Assembly (NCBI GenBank): GCA_016125075.1
Contig: WGMO01000011.1
Location: 124,001 to 188,000 of the forward strand
DNA length: 64,000 nt
Direction: 5' to 3'
DNA from: Terrimonas sp.
Lineage (GTDB): Bacteria; Bacteroidota; Bacteroidia; Chitinophagales; Chitinophagaceae
Part shown: piece by piece, positions 18,325-27,010 of the stretch
Position numbering within the stretch: position 1 is the first letter of the stretch
How the letters are laid out: every line of letters begins with the position of its first letter
The notes under the pieces: model-generated
What the model was told of the DNA's origin: nothing
Databases searched by the model: none
What the model saw: only the letters and a program-made list of their open reading frames with translations
Translations under genes and position numbers: made by a program

Positions 18325-18835
18325 ATCTGTTATTTTTAATAAAAGAATCATGTGTTGCTGCCGGAAAAGAAAATCCTTGTTCAGCCTGTAAGTCGCTGAT
18401 CCTTTGCTTTGCGATCAGCAGCGGAACCAGACCGAGTACGCCAAATGAACAATCGACCAGGCGCCACCAAACCGGTACCTGGCGGTAGTGACCGGCCACA
18501 AAGGCAAAGGGTATGATGAGGATACAGGCAATGATCCCGAAGTCGATCACCCAGGTATTCCTCACCGGGTCGCGGTAGGGACCGATAAAAAGAATCGCCA
18601 GGATAAAATGGGCAAAAGCCAGCCAGTCATATCCGTAGAGCAGATTGGGGAAATTCTTTTCCGTGGTGGTGATGGCGATCAGCAATTCTGTAAATTTATT
18701 TTTGATACTGCCTTCGAATGGGAAATGGGCGGCCAGCCATTTGAGTTCCGGCACTACGGGTATGGCGGTCAACCCGCTCAGGAAGAGCATGACCATAAAA
18801 AATAACAGCGCCCTTTTGACTGTTTTCATAATCAT
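18299..18835 (-). CDS. Membrane protein of unknown function in the creD operon
   Basis: 178 residues from the ATG at 18835 (MIMKTVKRALL; 18829 is also possible). The frame extends to 18883, but that would add non-membrane sequence and touch the regulator stop. Four hydrophobic helices (about 8-28, 65-85, 95-118, 130-150). No named domain recognised. Position between the HTH regulator and creD suggests a shared envelope function. Confidence 0.65.
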   Translation of the reverse strand: MIMKTVKRALLFFMVMLFLSGLTAIPVVPELKWLAAHFPFEGSIKNKFTELLIAITTTEKNFPNLLYGYDWLAFAHFILAILFIGPYRDPVRNTWVIDFGIIACILIIPFAFVAGHYRQVPVWWRLVDCSFGVLGLVPLLIAKQRISDLQAEQGFSFPAATHDSFIKNNRYEKANLDF

Positions 18836-18882
18836 ATTTTTAAAAGTACTTTGAATTTCAAAGTGAATATCCAAAAAAAACA

Positions 18883-19182
18883 CTACTTCATCCCCCTGAT
18901 CATTTGTTCCAGCGCACTGATATGGTCGGCAAATGCTTTTTCCCCGGCCTTTGTGATGGAATAGGTGGTATTGGTCTTCCGGCCGATAAACCCCTTGTGT
19001 ACTTTAATGTATCCGTTCTCCTCCAGGTTCACCAGGTGGGTGGCCAGGTTGCCATCGGTCACTTCCAGCATCTGCTTCAGGTCATTAAAACTGATCTCCT
19101 CATTCACCATCAGGATGCTCATCACCCCGAGGCGGATACGGTTATCAAAAATCTTATTGAGTCCTGTGATCGGATTCTTCAT
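18883..19182 (-). CDS. Winged-helix transcriptional regulator (HTH_34-like)
   Basis: 99 residues. The whole protein is a winged-helix DNA-binding domain: DNRIRLGVMSILMVNEEISFNDL, recognition helix LEVTDGNLATHLVNLEENGYI, and wing FIGRKTNTTYSITKAG. This MarR/ArsR-like subtype commonly sits beside creD and small membrane proteins in Bacteroidota. No ligand-binding cysteine pattern is present. It probably controls its own operon; the operator is not identifiable here. It follows the 209-residue membrane protein gene with a 10-base gap. Confidence 0.88.
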   Translation of the reverse strand: MKNPITGLNKIFDNRIRLGVMSILMVNEEISFNDLKQMLEVTDGNLATHLVNLEENGYIKVHKGFIGRKTNTTYSITKAGEKAFADHISALEQMIRGMK

Positions 19183-19192
19183 GATGTTTCAG

Positions 19193-19822
19193 TCAGTTTC
19201 TTTCATATTTTACCCACATGATGACGCCATAAATAATATGCAGGACGCCAAAACCCAAAGCCCAGAAATAGAGCCCTTTTCCCACCCACTGGGTATTGAG
19301 CAGCCCGATGATGATCTCACAATACCCCAGGTACCGGATATCCGTTACGGTATACTTACTGGCATGGATAAGTGCCATCCCGTAAAATATCAGGCTGGCC
19401 GGAGCGACAAAACGCCATTCATTGTATTGTAACATGGTCAGGATAAAGATCCCACCCGATACCAGCGGGATGAGCATATTGACCGTCAGCCGGCGGGATG
19501 TACTGTTCCAAACCGGTTGCTGGTCCTGTTTCGCCTTGCGCCAGGTAAAAAAGAAGGCAGTGACCAGGGCGGCGGCCAGTACCGCCAGGGCTATGACAAT
19601 GAGGCTGTTTTCCAATTCCCGGAATGCCGGAGCCCTGTACCCGTCATTCCTGAATGCGATATAGTAGTTGTTTAATGTTTGCCGCGCAAAATAGGCACCC
19701 ACCAGGGCACAAATACCGGCAGCAATACCGCTGAGACCGCTCAGGGAAATAAAACGGGACGACCGCTCCATGATCCGTTTGATGTCCTGCAGGGTTTCCA
19801 GGGATTGATTTTGCTCATTCAT
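19193..19822 (-). CDS. Four-helix membrane protein, first gene of the creD operon
   Basis: 209 residues from the ATG at 19822 (MNEQNQSLETLQDIKRIMER); the frame runs on to 19870 without supporting features. After a short cytoplasmic helix come hydrophobic segments at about 28-45, 75-95, 115-135, 140-158 and 170-190. No recognised domain. This gene and the adjoining regulator form the promoter-proximal part of a six-gene minus-strand unit ending with creD. Confidence 0.7.
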   Translation of the reverse strand: MNEQNQSLETLQDIKRIMERSSRFISLSGLSGIAAGICALVGAYFARQTLNNYYIAFRNDGYRAPAFRELENSLIVIALAVLAAALVTAFFFTWRKAKQDQQPVWNSTSRRLTVNMLIPLVSGGIFILTMLQYNEWRFVAPASLIFYGMALIHASKYTVTDIRYLGYCEIIIGLLNTQWVGKGLYFWALGFGVLHIIYGVIMWVKYERN

Positions 19823-19942
19823 AAAAAGCACTTTGAAATACAAAGTAAATGATCCCTTTTCATATTTCAAAATATTTTCTTTGTTGATTTGTCTGTTTTA
19901 TTACAGTTGTTAGCCGTTGAATAGCTTATTTTTATTCCCTGA

Positions 19943-22426
19943 ATGTTCCGGCTCCTGAAAATAAAATTTCTCCTTTTCCTCGCAGTAACCGGGGTTACGC
20001 AGACCCAGGCACAGCAAAAGATCATTTCAGGCATTGTAAAAGACCAGCACAGTGAAGAACCCATTCCCTTTGCCTCCGTTTACTTTGTGAACACCAGGAT
20101 CGGTAAACTCACCGATACCGCGGGGCATTTCCAGTTTATCCTGAATGGCTGGCCTTCAGATACCCTGGAGATCAGTACGGTGGGGTACCAGACCTTCCAG
20201 TTTGTGATTGACCGGAAAAAAGACAGTTTCCAATTGAATGTAATGATGGAAAGAGGGACTTTTAACCAGGGTGTCATTGTGCGGGCCAAGGTCAACCCGG
20301 GTTTATTCTTATGGCGTAAAATAGTTCAGCACAAGAACCAGAACGACCGTTACCGTTTTGAAAATTTTTCTTACGAGCTTTATAATAAACTGGAAGTGGA
20401 TATGAAAAATATCAATTTCCAGAAATTTTCGCGTTTCAAACCCCTGAAACCGATCAGCGAGCTGATAAAAGGCAGTGTCGACACATCGGAAGGTTTACCC
20501 TACCTCCCGGCCTACCTGACCGAAGTGCTGTCTGACTATTATTACCAGAAAAAACCCCTGAAGAGAAGGGAGGTGATCAAGGCCGTCAATACCAACGGGG
20601 TTAAAAATGAAAGTATCATCGGGTTCCTGGGAGGAATGGATCAGAATGTCAATATGTATAATAATTTTATCCCGGTCTTCAATAAACAGTTTGTCAGCCC
20701 CGTTAGCGATAATGGTGATAATTACTATATCTACCGGGTAATCGACACCCAGATGATCAACCAGCAAAGATTCTACCACCTCAGCTTTGTACCGAAACGA
20801 AGGGGCGAAAACACGTTTGAAGGCGACAGCTGGATCCATGCCGGCACTTTTGCCATACAAAAGATGAACCTGCGGCTGGGAAAAGATGCCAATGTCAATT
20901 TTGTCGATAACCTGAGCATGATCCAGGAATACCAGCTGCTGGATGATTCCACCACCTGGTTCCTGGCCAAAGATAAATTTGTGGTGGATGTAACGCCGGT
21001 TGGCAGCAAGAGCATCGGGCTGATCGGGAGAAAAACAACAACCTACCGGAACATAGTTGTGAATGACAGTTCCGTGGTCCGGGAACTGAATAAGAATAAA
21101 TTATTTGAGGAGGTCCATACCCTCGACGGCGCCGCCGATAAGAACCGTTCCTTCTGGACTGACAACCGGCATGAGCAATTATCAAAGAATGAATCGGCCA
21201 TCATTAAGATGATGGACACCCTGACAAATGCCCCGGCCTTTAAAAAGTTCACCAATACCCTTTATTTTATCACTGTCGGGTATGTTAACAAAGGGATCTT
21301 TGAATTTGGACCCTGGTTCAATGTCATGACCGCCAATTCCTGGGAAGGCTTTCGTACGCGTTTTGACCTGGGCACCAATACCCGGTTCAGTAAAAAACTC
21401 TGGTTGCACAGTTATCTGGCCTATGGTTTTGGGGATAAGCAATTCAAATGGAAGGCAGAAGCTTTTTATCTCATGAACCGGCACCCCAGAACGGCATTAA
21501 GGGCATCAGTTTCCGATGACCTTGAATTCGGGCAAAACTATTTTGGGGAAGTGACTGCTGATAATATTTTTGCGCTGGCGATCCGGAAAAACAATATTCC
21601 CATCAAGTTCATGCGGGTCAATGAAAAATTACTGGGATTTTATCACCAGACAAAATCGGGGTTTTCAGCCGATCTTTCCGCCACCCACAAGACTTTTACC
21701 CCCCTGCAGAATATCCCTTTGAAAGACTCCATCCGTTTTACCGGGAGCGGCAGGCCTTTTACCACATTCGAGACCACCCTGAAACTCAGGTTCGCCTACC
21801 TGGAACGCTTCCTCGAAAGTAATTTTAACAGGCTCAGTATCGGCAGCCCCTACCCCATTCCGGAGCTTACGGTTACAAAGGGCATGGCAGGTGTATGGAA
21901 AAGCAGTTATAGCTATACAAAAGTTTCGGGCAGCATCTCCGACTTTATCAAGATACCCCCCCTGGGGAGTATCGATTTTTACCTCTATGCCGGAAAAACA
22001 TTCGGCACCCTGCCCTATGTTTTGCTGGACATTGCCCCGGGCAATGAATTATACTATTACAACAAATATGCCTTTAACCTGATGAACAAATATGAGTTTG
22101 TGCATGACCGGTATACAGGCTTCAATTTCGAGCATAATATCGGGAACGGTTTGTTCCGTTTCATTCCGAAACTAAAATTCCGCCAGTTCTGGAACATCAA
22201 AATGCTGTGGGGACGCCTGTCTGCTGAAAATAAAGCCCTCAATTTTATCAATGGCCATAATTTCCAGTCGCTCGACGGAAAAACTTACATGGAACTCGGC
22301 ACGGGTATCGATAATATCTTAAAGGTCCTACGCCTGGACCTTGTCTGGCGGGTATCCCCCTCCCCCATCCCCAAGCAAACCAGCAAACGTTTTGGTATTT
22401 TCGGCAGTTTCCGGTTTAGCTTCTAG
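19943..22426 (+). CDS. DUF5686 outer-membrane protein with carboxypeptidase-like regulatory domain
   Basis: 827 residues. A signal sequence (to about residue 24, QTQAQQ) is followed by a CarboxypepD_reg-like beta-sandwich (about 28-112: IISGIVKDQHSEEPIPFASVYF, DTAGHFQF, STVGYQTFQF). The rest is a long DUF5686 region with many amphipathic beta-strands, ending in a barrel-like C-terminus (FGIFGSFRFSF). The family is Bacteroidota-specific and predicted to lie in the outer membrane; its function is unknown. It is divergent from the creD operon. Confidence 0.88.
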   Translation: MFRLLKIKFLLFLAVTGVTQTQAQQKIISGIVKDQHSEEPIPFASVYFVNTRIGKLTDTAGHFQFILNGWPSDTLEISTVGYQTFQFVIDRKKDSFQLNVMMERGTFNQGVIVRAKVNPGLFLWRKIVQHKNQNDRYRFENFSYELYNKLEVDMKNINFQKFSRFKPLKPISELIKGSVDTSEGLPYLPAYLTEVLSDYYYQKKPLKRREVIKAVNTNGVKNESIIGFLGGMDQNVNMYNNFIPVFNKQFVSPVSDNGDNYYIYRVIDTQMINQQRFYHLSFVPKRRGENTFEGDSWIHAGTFAIQKMNLRLGKDANVNFVDNLSMIQEYQLLDDSTTWFLAKDKFVVDVTPVGSKSIGLIGRKTTTYRNIVVNDSSVVRELNKNKLFEEVHTLDGAADKNRSFWTDNRHEQLSKNESAIIKMMDTLTNAPAFKKFTNTLYFITVGYVNKGIFEFGPWFNVMTANSWEGFRTRFDLGTNTRFSKKLWLHSYLAYGFGDKQFKWKAEAFYLMNRHPRTALRASVSDDLEFGQNYFGEVTADNIFALAIRKNNIPIKFMRVNEKLLGFYHQTKSGFSADLSATHKTFTPLQNIPLKDSIRFTGSGRPFTTFETTLKLRFAYLERFLESNFNRLSIGSPYPIPELTVTKGMAGVWKSSYSYTKVSGSISDFIKIPPLGSIDFYLYAGKTFGTLPYVLLDIAPGNELYYYNKYAFNLMNKYEFVHDRYTGFNFEHNIGNGLFRFIPKLKFRQFWNIKMLWGRLSAENKALNFINGHNFQSLDGKTYMELGTGIDNILKVLRLDLVWRVSPSPIPKQTSKRFGIFGSFRFSF

Positions 22427-22486
22427 AAAATTGATCACTTTCCGCAGATAAATTCCCCGTTTTTTTGACCAGACTCAAAGCAGCAA

Positions 22487-22552
22487 GTGATATTAATCAC
22501 GTTTTATGCAATTAGCTATCATATCCCAAACGTGGAATGCGGATTAGCTTTG
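22487..22552 (+). promoter_or_regulatory. CRP/FNR-type operator plus -7 box upstream of yceI
   Basis: Palindrome AAGTGATATTAATCACGTT contains GTGA-N6-TCAC with centre at 22493.5. A perfect Bacteroidota -7 box TAGCTTTG (TAnnTTTG) is at 22545-22552, its first base 51.5 bp from the palindrome centre. No TTTG -33 element is seen. The same layout recurs upstream of 24028 and 30723. It fits activation by a CRP/FNR-family protein bound near -61. Confidence 0.7.
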
Positions 22553-22585
22553 ACCGCATTTAATTTTTGATCATGTAAACAGTAA

Positions 22586-23191
22586 ATGATGAGCAAAACG
22601 ATCCCTGGCCAACCGAACAAGCAATTCCTGCTTTTAATGATCTTCCTGCTTTTCTCCGGTATTATTAATCTTTCCCCGGCACAGATCAATTCATCGGGAG
22701 CGGTTTCCATTTCCCTCGAAGGCAGTTCTAATTATCATGACTGGGACCTGTCATCCGATAAAGGTCAGTGTAATGCCACCTATACAATCGATTCTTCCGG
22801 CAATCTCACGACCCTGCAAAAACTTGTTTTCAATATCAAGGTTGAAACATTAAAAAGCGGAAAACCTTCGATGGATAAAAACACCTACCGCACCTTTGAT
22901 ATTGACAAGTACCCCAATATCAGTTTTGTGAGCAGCTCCGCCACGATCCGGCATCAGGGGGGGAATGACTATATCATTACCTGCGAGGGCAGGTTAACCA
23001 TTTCCAGTGTGACCCAAAATATCACGCTGGTGGCAAATACCAGCCTGACCATCGATAAATCCCTGAAAGGAACGGGAGAATATCATTTAAAAATGACGGA
23101 TTATGGTTTAACACCGCCCAGCATCCTGTTTGGTACCATAAAGACCGGAAATGATGTTACCGTTAAATTCGACTTCCTTTTAAAAAGCTGA
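22586..23191 (+). CDS. YceI family periplasmic protein
   Basis: 201 residues with a signal peptide (hydrophobic 12-32, cleavage near SPAQ). The mature part is a lipocalin-like YceI domain: SISLEGSSNYHDWDL, TLQKLVFNIKVETLKSG, YPNISFVSSSATI, ILFGTIKTGNDVTVKFDF. YceI proteins bind long-chain polyisoprenoid-like lipids. It is preceded by a CRP/FNR-type site and followed after 17 bases by a membrane protein gene. A second YceI-type protein lies 0.8 kb downstream under a similar site, so both probably answer the same regulator. Confidence 0.88.
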   Translation: MMSKTIPGQPNKQFLLLMIFLLFSGIINLSPAQINSSGAVSISLEGSSNYHDWDLSSDKGQCNATYTIDSSGNLTTLQKLVFNIKVETLKSGKPSMDKNTYRTFDIDKYPNISFVSSSATIRHQGGNDYIITCEGRLTISSVTQNITLVANTSLTIDKSLKGTGEYHLKMTDYGLTPPSILFGTIKTGNDVTVKFDFLLKS

Positions 23192-23208
23192 TTTATTCAT
23201 TCACCAAA

Positions 23209-23628
23209 ATGACAGTTATGAAAAAAGTCCTGATCGCCGGTTTCACAGCAGGCATTGCCGTATTGCTTGTCAGTCTTGGATTGTTGTATGCTTCCATCTT
23301 CCTATTTCCGGACCTGGTGGAAGAATATTTCAGCCCGGTCTTCCGTGAGTCTTCCCGCCAAACCGACTGGCTATTCTACGTACACCCCTTTATCCTCAGT
23401 TTTTCCCTGAAATGGTTCTGGGAAAGGTATAAGCAGTTATTTAAGGGTATCCCATTTGTAAGGGCCCTGGAACTGGCATTTGTGTATGGCATCGTGGCGA
23501 TGGTACCGGTATTATGGCTGACCTTCAGTGCCATTGATGTATCACTCACCGTCACCTTTACCTGGCTTATCTATGGCATTATTCAGGCCTTTGTAGCCGG
23601 GTTTATTTTTGCCTGGTTAAACCCATGA
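23209..23628 (+). CDS. Four-helix membrane protein of unknown function
   Basis: 139 residues (start at 23209, or 23218 giving MKKVLIAGF). Hydrophobic helices at about 7-32, 60-72, 88-108 and 115-135. No named family recognised. It lies 17 bases after yceI in the same orientation, so it is likely its operon partner. A weak hairpin (AAGATG/CATCTT, 23668-23686) follows and may end the unit. Confidence 0.65.
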   Translation: MTVMKKVLIAGFTAGIAVLLVSLGLLYASIFLFPDLVEEYFSPVFRESSRQTDWLFYVHPFILSFSLKWFWERYKQLFKGIPFVRALELAFVYGIVAMVPVLWLTFSAIDVSLTVTFTWLIYGIIQAFVAGFIFAWLNP

Positions 23629-24027
23629 AAAATTGAAATGAAATTAACCCTATTGGTACAATAAAAGAAGATGGCCCCGGCATCTTTCTGAAAATAGAAT
23701 ACTGTCTTTCAAGCCAATAAAGAACACACCCTATTTGAATGATAGCTCCAATTGCGGTATAAAAATCCTCTGCTGCGGATTTACATCACTTTATCATTCC
23801 CCAACACAATAATGATTCATATCAAAGAAAGAAATCATATCCGTTTCTGATACTGAAGAGGCGGGATAACAAATTGAATACGAAACTGATCGGCATGCAT
23901 GTTTAATATCGGCAGATAATGTGATTATTATCACATTACATTTTGATGACAGTCATACAGATTCGGTTATTTCCAAAATAATTTTACTCCCGATTAAAAA
24001 CATTTCTTATTTATTAAAATAAATTTT
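23629..24027. other. Intergenic region with a regulatory site, no gene
   Basis: 399 bases without a credible reading frame. It holds a weak hairpin (23668-23686) just after the upstream membrane protein gene, then AT-rich sequence. A CRP/FNR-type palindrome and a -7 box near the 3' end belong to the second yceI unit. I see no RNA gene or repeat in 23690-23910. Confidence 0.6.
23918..23986 (+). promoter_or_regulatory. CRP/FNR-type operator plus -7 box upstream of the YceI lipoprotein operon
   Basis: A perfect palindrome AATGTGAT-TATT-ATCACATT occupies 23918-23937 (TGTGA-N6-TCACA, centre 23927.5). A -7-like box TAATTTTA is at 23979-23986, its first base 51.5 bp from the centre, the same spacing as upstream of 22586 and 30723. 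This is the strongest of the three sites. It predicts control of 24028-26276 by a CRP/FNR-family activator. Confidence 0.78.
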
Positions 24028-24828
24028 ATGAAACTGCTTAGAAATAAGTCCCTCCTGGTTCTCCTGCTCCTGATCAGTGGCTTTGGGTATATCGTAAGTT
24101 GTACCAGAGATAATGACCTCCTGGTGCCCGTTCAATTAACTCCACCCTTTGTTGCCACCAGGGGAAATAATGTTCACCTTCCCGGCAATATGACTGCAGG
24201 AGATACCACCCAGTGGAAACTTGATAAAGTCCATTCCAGTACACTTTGGTCTACTGCCTATGTTGGGGCTGCAGGATTACTTACGGGTCGTTTTAACCAG
24301 TTTGGGATGCATGACGTCACTGATGCTGAAGCCATCAGTTATAATACGACGGGCCAGCCGCTCCTGGATAATTCATGGGCATTTTATGAAAGTGATCCCA
24401 CAAAAACATTTTTTAATGGATATGTGCAAATAAACACTTCCAATACGGGTGAACCGGGAAGAGATGCGGGTTGTAATATTTCCGGTATGGGTACCGTACC
24501 CATTGTAGCGGGCACTCAAAACCTGGCCTATCCTAACCTGGCAAAAATCAAGACAACAAAAATCGAGCTGGATCCCGCAAGCAACGGATATATTGTGACA
24601 TTTGATCTTACTTACCAGGGTAAATTATCTGCGCCCCTTACAAAATCAATTATTGGTACATTGAAATATATCAAAAGACAAACCGTACAATTTGGTACTG
24701 CAGCGGCTTATGATGTGTTTGGCCTTCAGTTGAAATTCCAGTTTAACTGCCGTGATTATGGTATTGTTAGTACCAGTATTGGAGATGTAATCGATATTGA
24801 ATGCAATATGAACTTCAACAACAAATGA
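24028..24828 (+). CDS. YceI-like lipoprotein
   Basis: 266 residues. Lipoprotein signal with Cys25 (YIVSC). From about residue 60 it has a YceI-type beta-barrel pattern: TTQWKLDKVHSSTLWSTAYV, GLLTGRFNQFGMHDV, NGYVQINTSNTGEPGRDAGC and GTLKYIKRQTVQFG. It differs from the 22586 protein in being lipid-anchored and longer. It heads an operon with a cytochrome lipoprotein and a DUF5777 barrel. A lipid- or quinone-binding periplasmic role is possible; YceI lipid binding is family knowledge, the rest inference. Confidence 0.82.
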   Translation: MKLLRNKSLLVLLLLISGFGYIVSCTRDNDLLVPVQLTPPFVATRGNNVHLPGNMTAGDTTQWKLDKVHSSTLWSTAYVGAAGLLTGRFNQFGMHDVTDAEAISYNTTGQPLLDNSWAFYESDPTKTFFNGYVQINTSNTGEPGRDAGCNISGMGTVPIVAGTQNLAYPNLAKIKTTKIELDPASNGYIVTFDLTYQGKLSAPLTKSIIGTLKYIKRQTVQFGTAAAYDVFGLQLKFQFNCRDYGIVSTSIGDVIDIECNMNFNNK

Positions 24829-24848
24829 TCACTATTAAACTCAGAGAA

Positions 24849-25232
24849 ATGAAACGACTCCTCATATATACTGGTCTGTTGTTAGCTGTTTTGATTGGCT
24901 TAACCAGTTGTTATAAAGATATCATCAAACCAGAGCTGGCGGTTGATCCTGACGGCCCACCGCAACAAGTAAGTTTCGCCAATGACCTCGCACCACTCTT
25001 CAATAGCAGTTGTGCACTGGCCGGATGCCATGTGGCAGGTTCCCACAAACCCTACCTGACAACAAATGAATCCTATATACAAATTGTTAACGGCGGCTTT
25101 GTTAACACTTCACTGCCCAAAAAAAGCATCCTGTATATCAATGTATTTGGTGAAATGGCTCAATACATGCCCTCCCAGGCAAACAGGCAGAAGGTGTACG
25201 ACTGGATCCGAAACGGTGCCCCCAATAATTAA
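24849..25232 (+). CDS. Cytochrome c-like lipoprotein with CX4CH heme motif
   Basis: 127 residues from the ATG at 24849; the frame extends to 24801, inside the preceding gene. Lipobox LTSC (Cys21). The heme motif is CALAGCH at residues 55-61, four residues between the cysteines rather than two, with SFANDLAPLFNSS before it and a possible axial methionine in GEMAQYMPSQ. The C-terminal VYDWIRNGA helix is typical of cytochrome c domains in this phylum. It lies between a YceI lipoprotein and a DUF5777 barrel, and is probably a periplasm-facing electron carrier. Confidence 0.8.
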   Translation: MKRLLIYTGLLLAVLIGLTSCYKDIIKPELAVDPDGPPQQVSFANDLAPLFNSSCALAGCHVAGSHKPYLTTNESYIQIVNGGFVNTSLPKKSILYINVFGEMAQYMPSQANRQKVYDWIRNGAPNN

Positions 25233-25253
25233 CTGACTTAAAAAACTAATCAA

Positions 25254-26276
25254 ATGAAACTTAATATATATAAGACAAAAAGTTGGTTAACGGCGGCTGT
25301 TACACTAACCTTTCTGTTCGGAATGCTTACTACGCAGGTATTGTGGGCACAAGATGACAGTACGGTTGTTAGTGAAGTGCCGGAAGCACCCGTCAAAGCC
25401 AAACCCGTAAAAAACACCTTCCAGAGCGTATGGATTGGCGATAATCAAACAGTCATGGTTCCGGTAAAGGGTACTATGGAAATGGATATTCAGCACCGCT
25501 TCGGAACCTGGAATAAGGGATATGAAGATTTCTGGGGATTTTTTGCCCCCTCCAATATCAGGATCGGCATCAGCTATGCACCCATTAACAAATTAAATTT
25601 GGGTATCGGTTTTACAAAAACGACAGCAGCTGTGATCCCCGGTTCTACGATTTCATCTGTTTCAGGGCCTGTATGGGATGGAAGTCTAAAATATTCCATC
25701 ATCACCCAAACAAAGGGCCAGTACCCGGTAAGCGTTACTTATTATGGTAATGCGGCTATCAATACAAAAAAAGATACGGCACATGATATTTACAGGTATG
25801 CCAGCGACAGGTTATCATATTTTCACCAGGTTATCATTGCCCGTAAAATCAACAACCATTTATCCGTTCAGCTAGCACCCAGTGTTTCACATCATAATGT
25901 TGTGAATGGCTACTTCAGCAAAGAAAATGACAGTACACTGAGAGTAAACCAGGCAATGAAATTTGACCATTTTGCCATTGCGCTCTCGGCCCGTTATAAA
26001 CTGACAGATGTAACCTCCCTGATGATTAACTATGACCAGCCAATTACCCGGCATGCAACCAATAACCCCAATCCAAGTGTTTCATTCGGAGTGGAATTTA
26101 ACACCAGTAGTCACTCATTTCAGTTATTTTTCACCAACTATTATTACCTGATACCCCAGATCAATAATATGTACAATACCAATAATCCATTTACCTATAC
26201 GGACAAAACAGACACCAAGATTAATGGCAATAAATTCCTGATAGGATTTAATATCACCCGGCTTTGGAACTACTAA
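25254..26276 (+). CDS. DUF5777 family beta-barrel outer-membrane protein
   Basis: 340 residues. Signal sequence (to about residue 32, LWAQ), then alternating amphipathic strands through to the C-terminus. Family blocks: TFQSVWIGDNQTVMVPVKG, MEMDIQHRFGTWNKGYEDFWG, NIRIGISYAPINKLNLGIGF and the C-terminal FLIGFNITRLWNY. Function of DUF5777 is unknown. It is third in an operon with a YceI lipoprotein and a cytochrome, and a hairpin terminator follows. It could form the outer-membrane part of that system. Confidence 0.87.
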   Translation: MKLNIYKTKSWLTAAVTLTFLFGMLTTQVLWAQDDSTVVSEVPEAPVKAKPVKNTFQSVWIGDNQTVMVPVKGTMEMDIQHRFGTWNKGYEDFWGFFAPSNIRIGISYAPINKLNLGIGFTKTTAAVIPGSTISSVSGPVWDGSLKYSIITQTKGQYPVSVTYYGNAAINTKKDTAHDIYRYASDRLSYFHQVIIARKINNHLSVQLAPSVSHHNVVNGYFSKENDSTLRVNQAMKFDHFAIALSARYKLTDVTSLMINYDQPITRHATNNPNPSVSFGVEFNTSSHSFQLFFTNYYYLIPQINNMYNTNNPFTYTDKTDTKINGNKFLIGFNITRLWNY

Positions 26277-26298
26277 TGTAAAAAAGCAGTTTTATCTT

Positions 26299-26325
26299 AG
26301 CCCTGAACTTAAACCATTCGGGGCT
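26299..26325 (+). terminator. Hairpin after the DUF5777 gene
   Basis: A 9-bp stem AGCCCTGAA/TTCGGGGCT (one G-T pair, 9-base loop) is followed by ATTTTATT. It lies 23 bases past the DUF5777 stop and 8 bases before the next ATG. It can act as a terminator or partial read-through attenuator. Confidence 0.55.
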
Positions 26326-26333
26326 ATTTTATT

Positions 26334-26837
26334 ATGAAACAGTGGGCGCATATATTACCAGTATGCCTGATGGCGGGGCTCATATCCTGTGCTGATTCCA
26401 ATGGAAAAGACAGTCAACAAACAGGCAGCGCAAAACCTGCTGTCGTTCAAAAGGTCAAACCTCCGGCCAGTTTCCAGGATACTTTGACCATCGACAAAAG
26501 ATCAGCCATCTTCTATATACCTGATTCCCTGCAGCTGGAACGAATAAAAGTCATTACGGAACCGGGGGTATTTGAATCTGCCCAGCATGAATATTATTTC
26601 CAGATGCGGAATGCCCGGATTGTCCTGCACAGCAATTGGCCTGAAGTGAAAATAATAGAGGCGCGACAATTAAGATTCCTCCGCTTCAAAAGAGTAAATG
26701 GGCGGGACACCCTGATCGATTTGAATACAAAGAATGACCCCTATGGCCTATTCTTATTTACACCCGGAAAAGCCCCCCGGCTCACTGATATGACCAATAT
26801 TGAGACTGAATTGTACTTTTATTTCAAAAAAACATGA
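26334..26837 (+). CDS. Lipoprotein of unknown function
   Basis: 167 residues. Lipobox LISC with Cys19; a low-complexity linker (to about residue 45) precedes a globular domain rich in beta-strands (SAIFYIPDSLQLERIKVIT, YYFQMRNARIVLHSNW, LIDLNTKNDPYGLFLFTPG). No recognised family. It begins 8 bases past the hairpin after DUF5777 and has no obvious promoter of its own, so it may depend on read-through. Confidence 0.65.
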   Translation: MKQWAHILPVCLMAGLISCADSNGKDSQQTGSAKPAVVQKVKPPASFQDTLTIDKRSAIFYIPDSLQLERIKVITEPGVFESAQHEYYFQMRNARIVLHSNWPEVKIIEARQLRFLRFKRVNGRDTLIDLNTKNDPYGLFLFTPGKAPRLTDMTNIETELYFYFKKT

Positions 26838-27010
26838 TCGTTTTTGCAGAAACCGGTATAAAATGTATGGGCAAGGCATGGAAAAAGCCGCATTCCGGGA
26901 CAATTCTCAAGGAAAAAGCTGAGTTAAATCAGTATTTCCCGGAAATATTTACAGTTATTTTAATACTGAAATGAAAACAACTATTACCAGTTTAACTCCC
27001 TGTCAAATTT

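Noticed and set aside
23946-23956. ATGACAGTCAT palindrome beside the CRP/FNR-type site
   Set aside because: Only five bases per arm with no second copy in the window; chance is a sufficient explanation.
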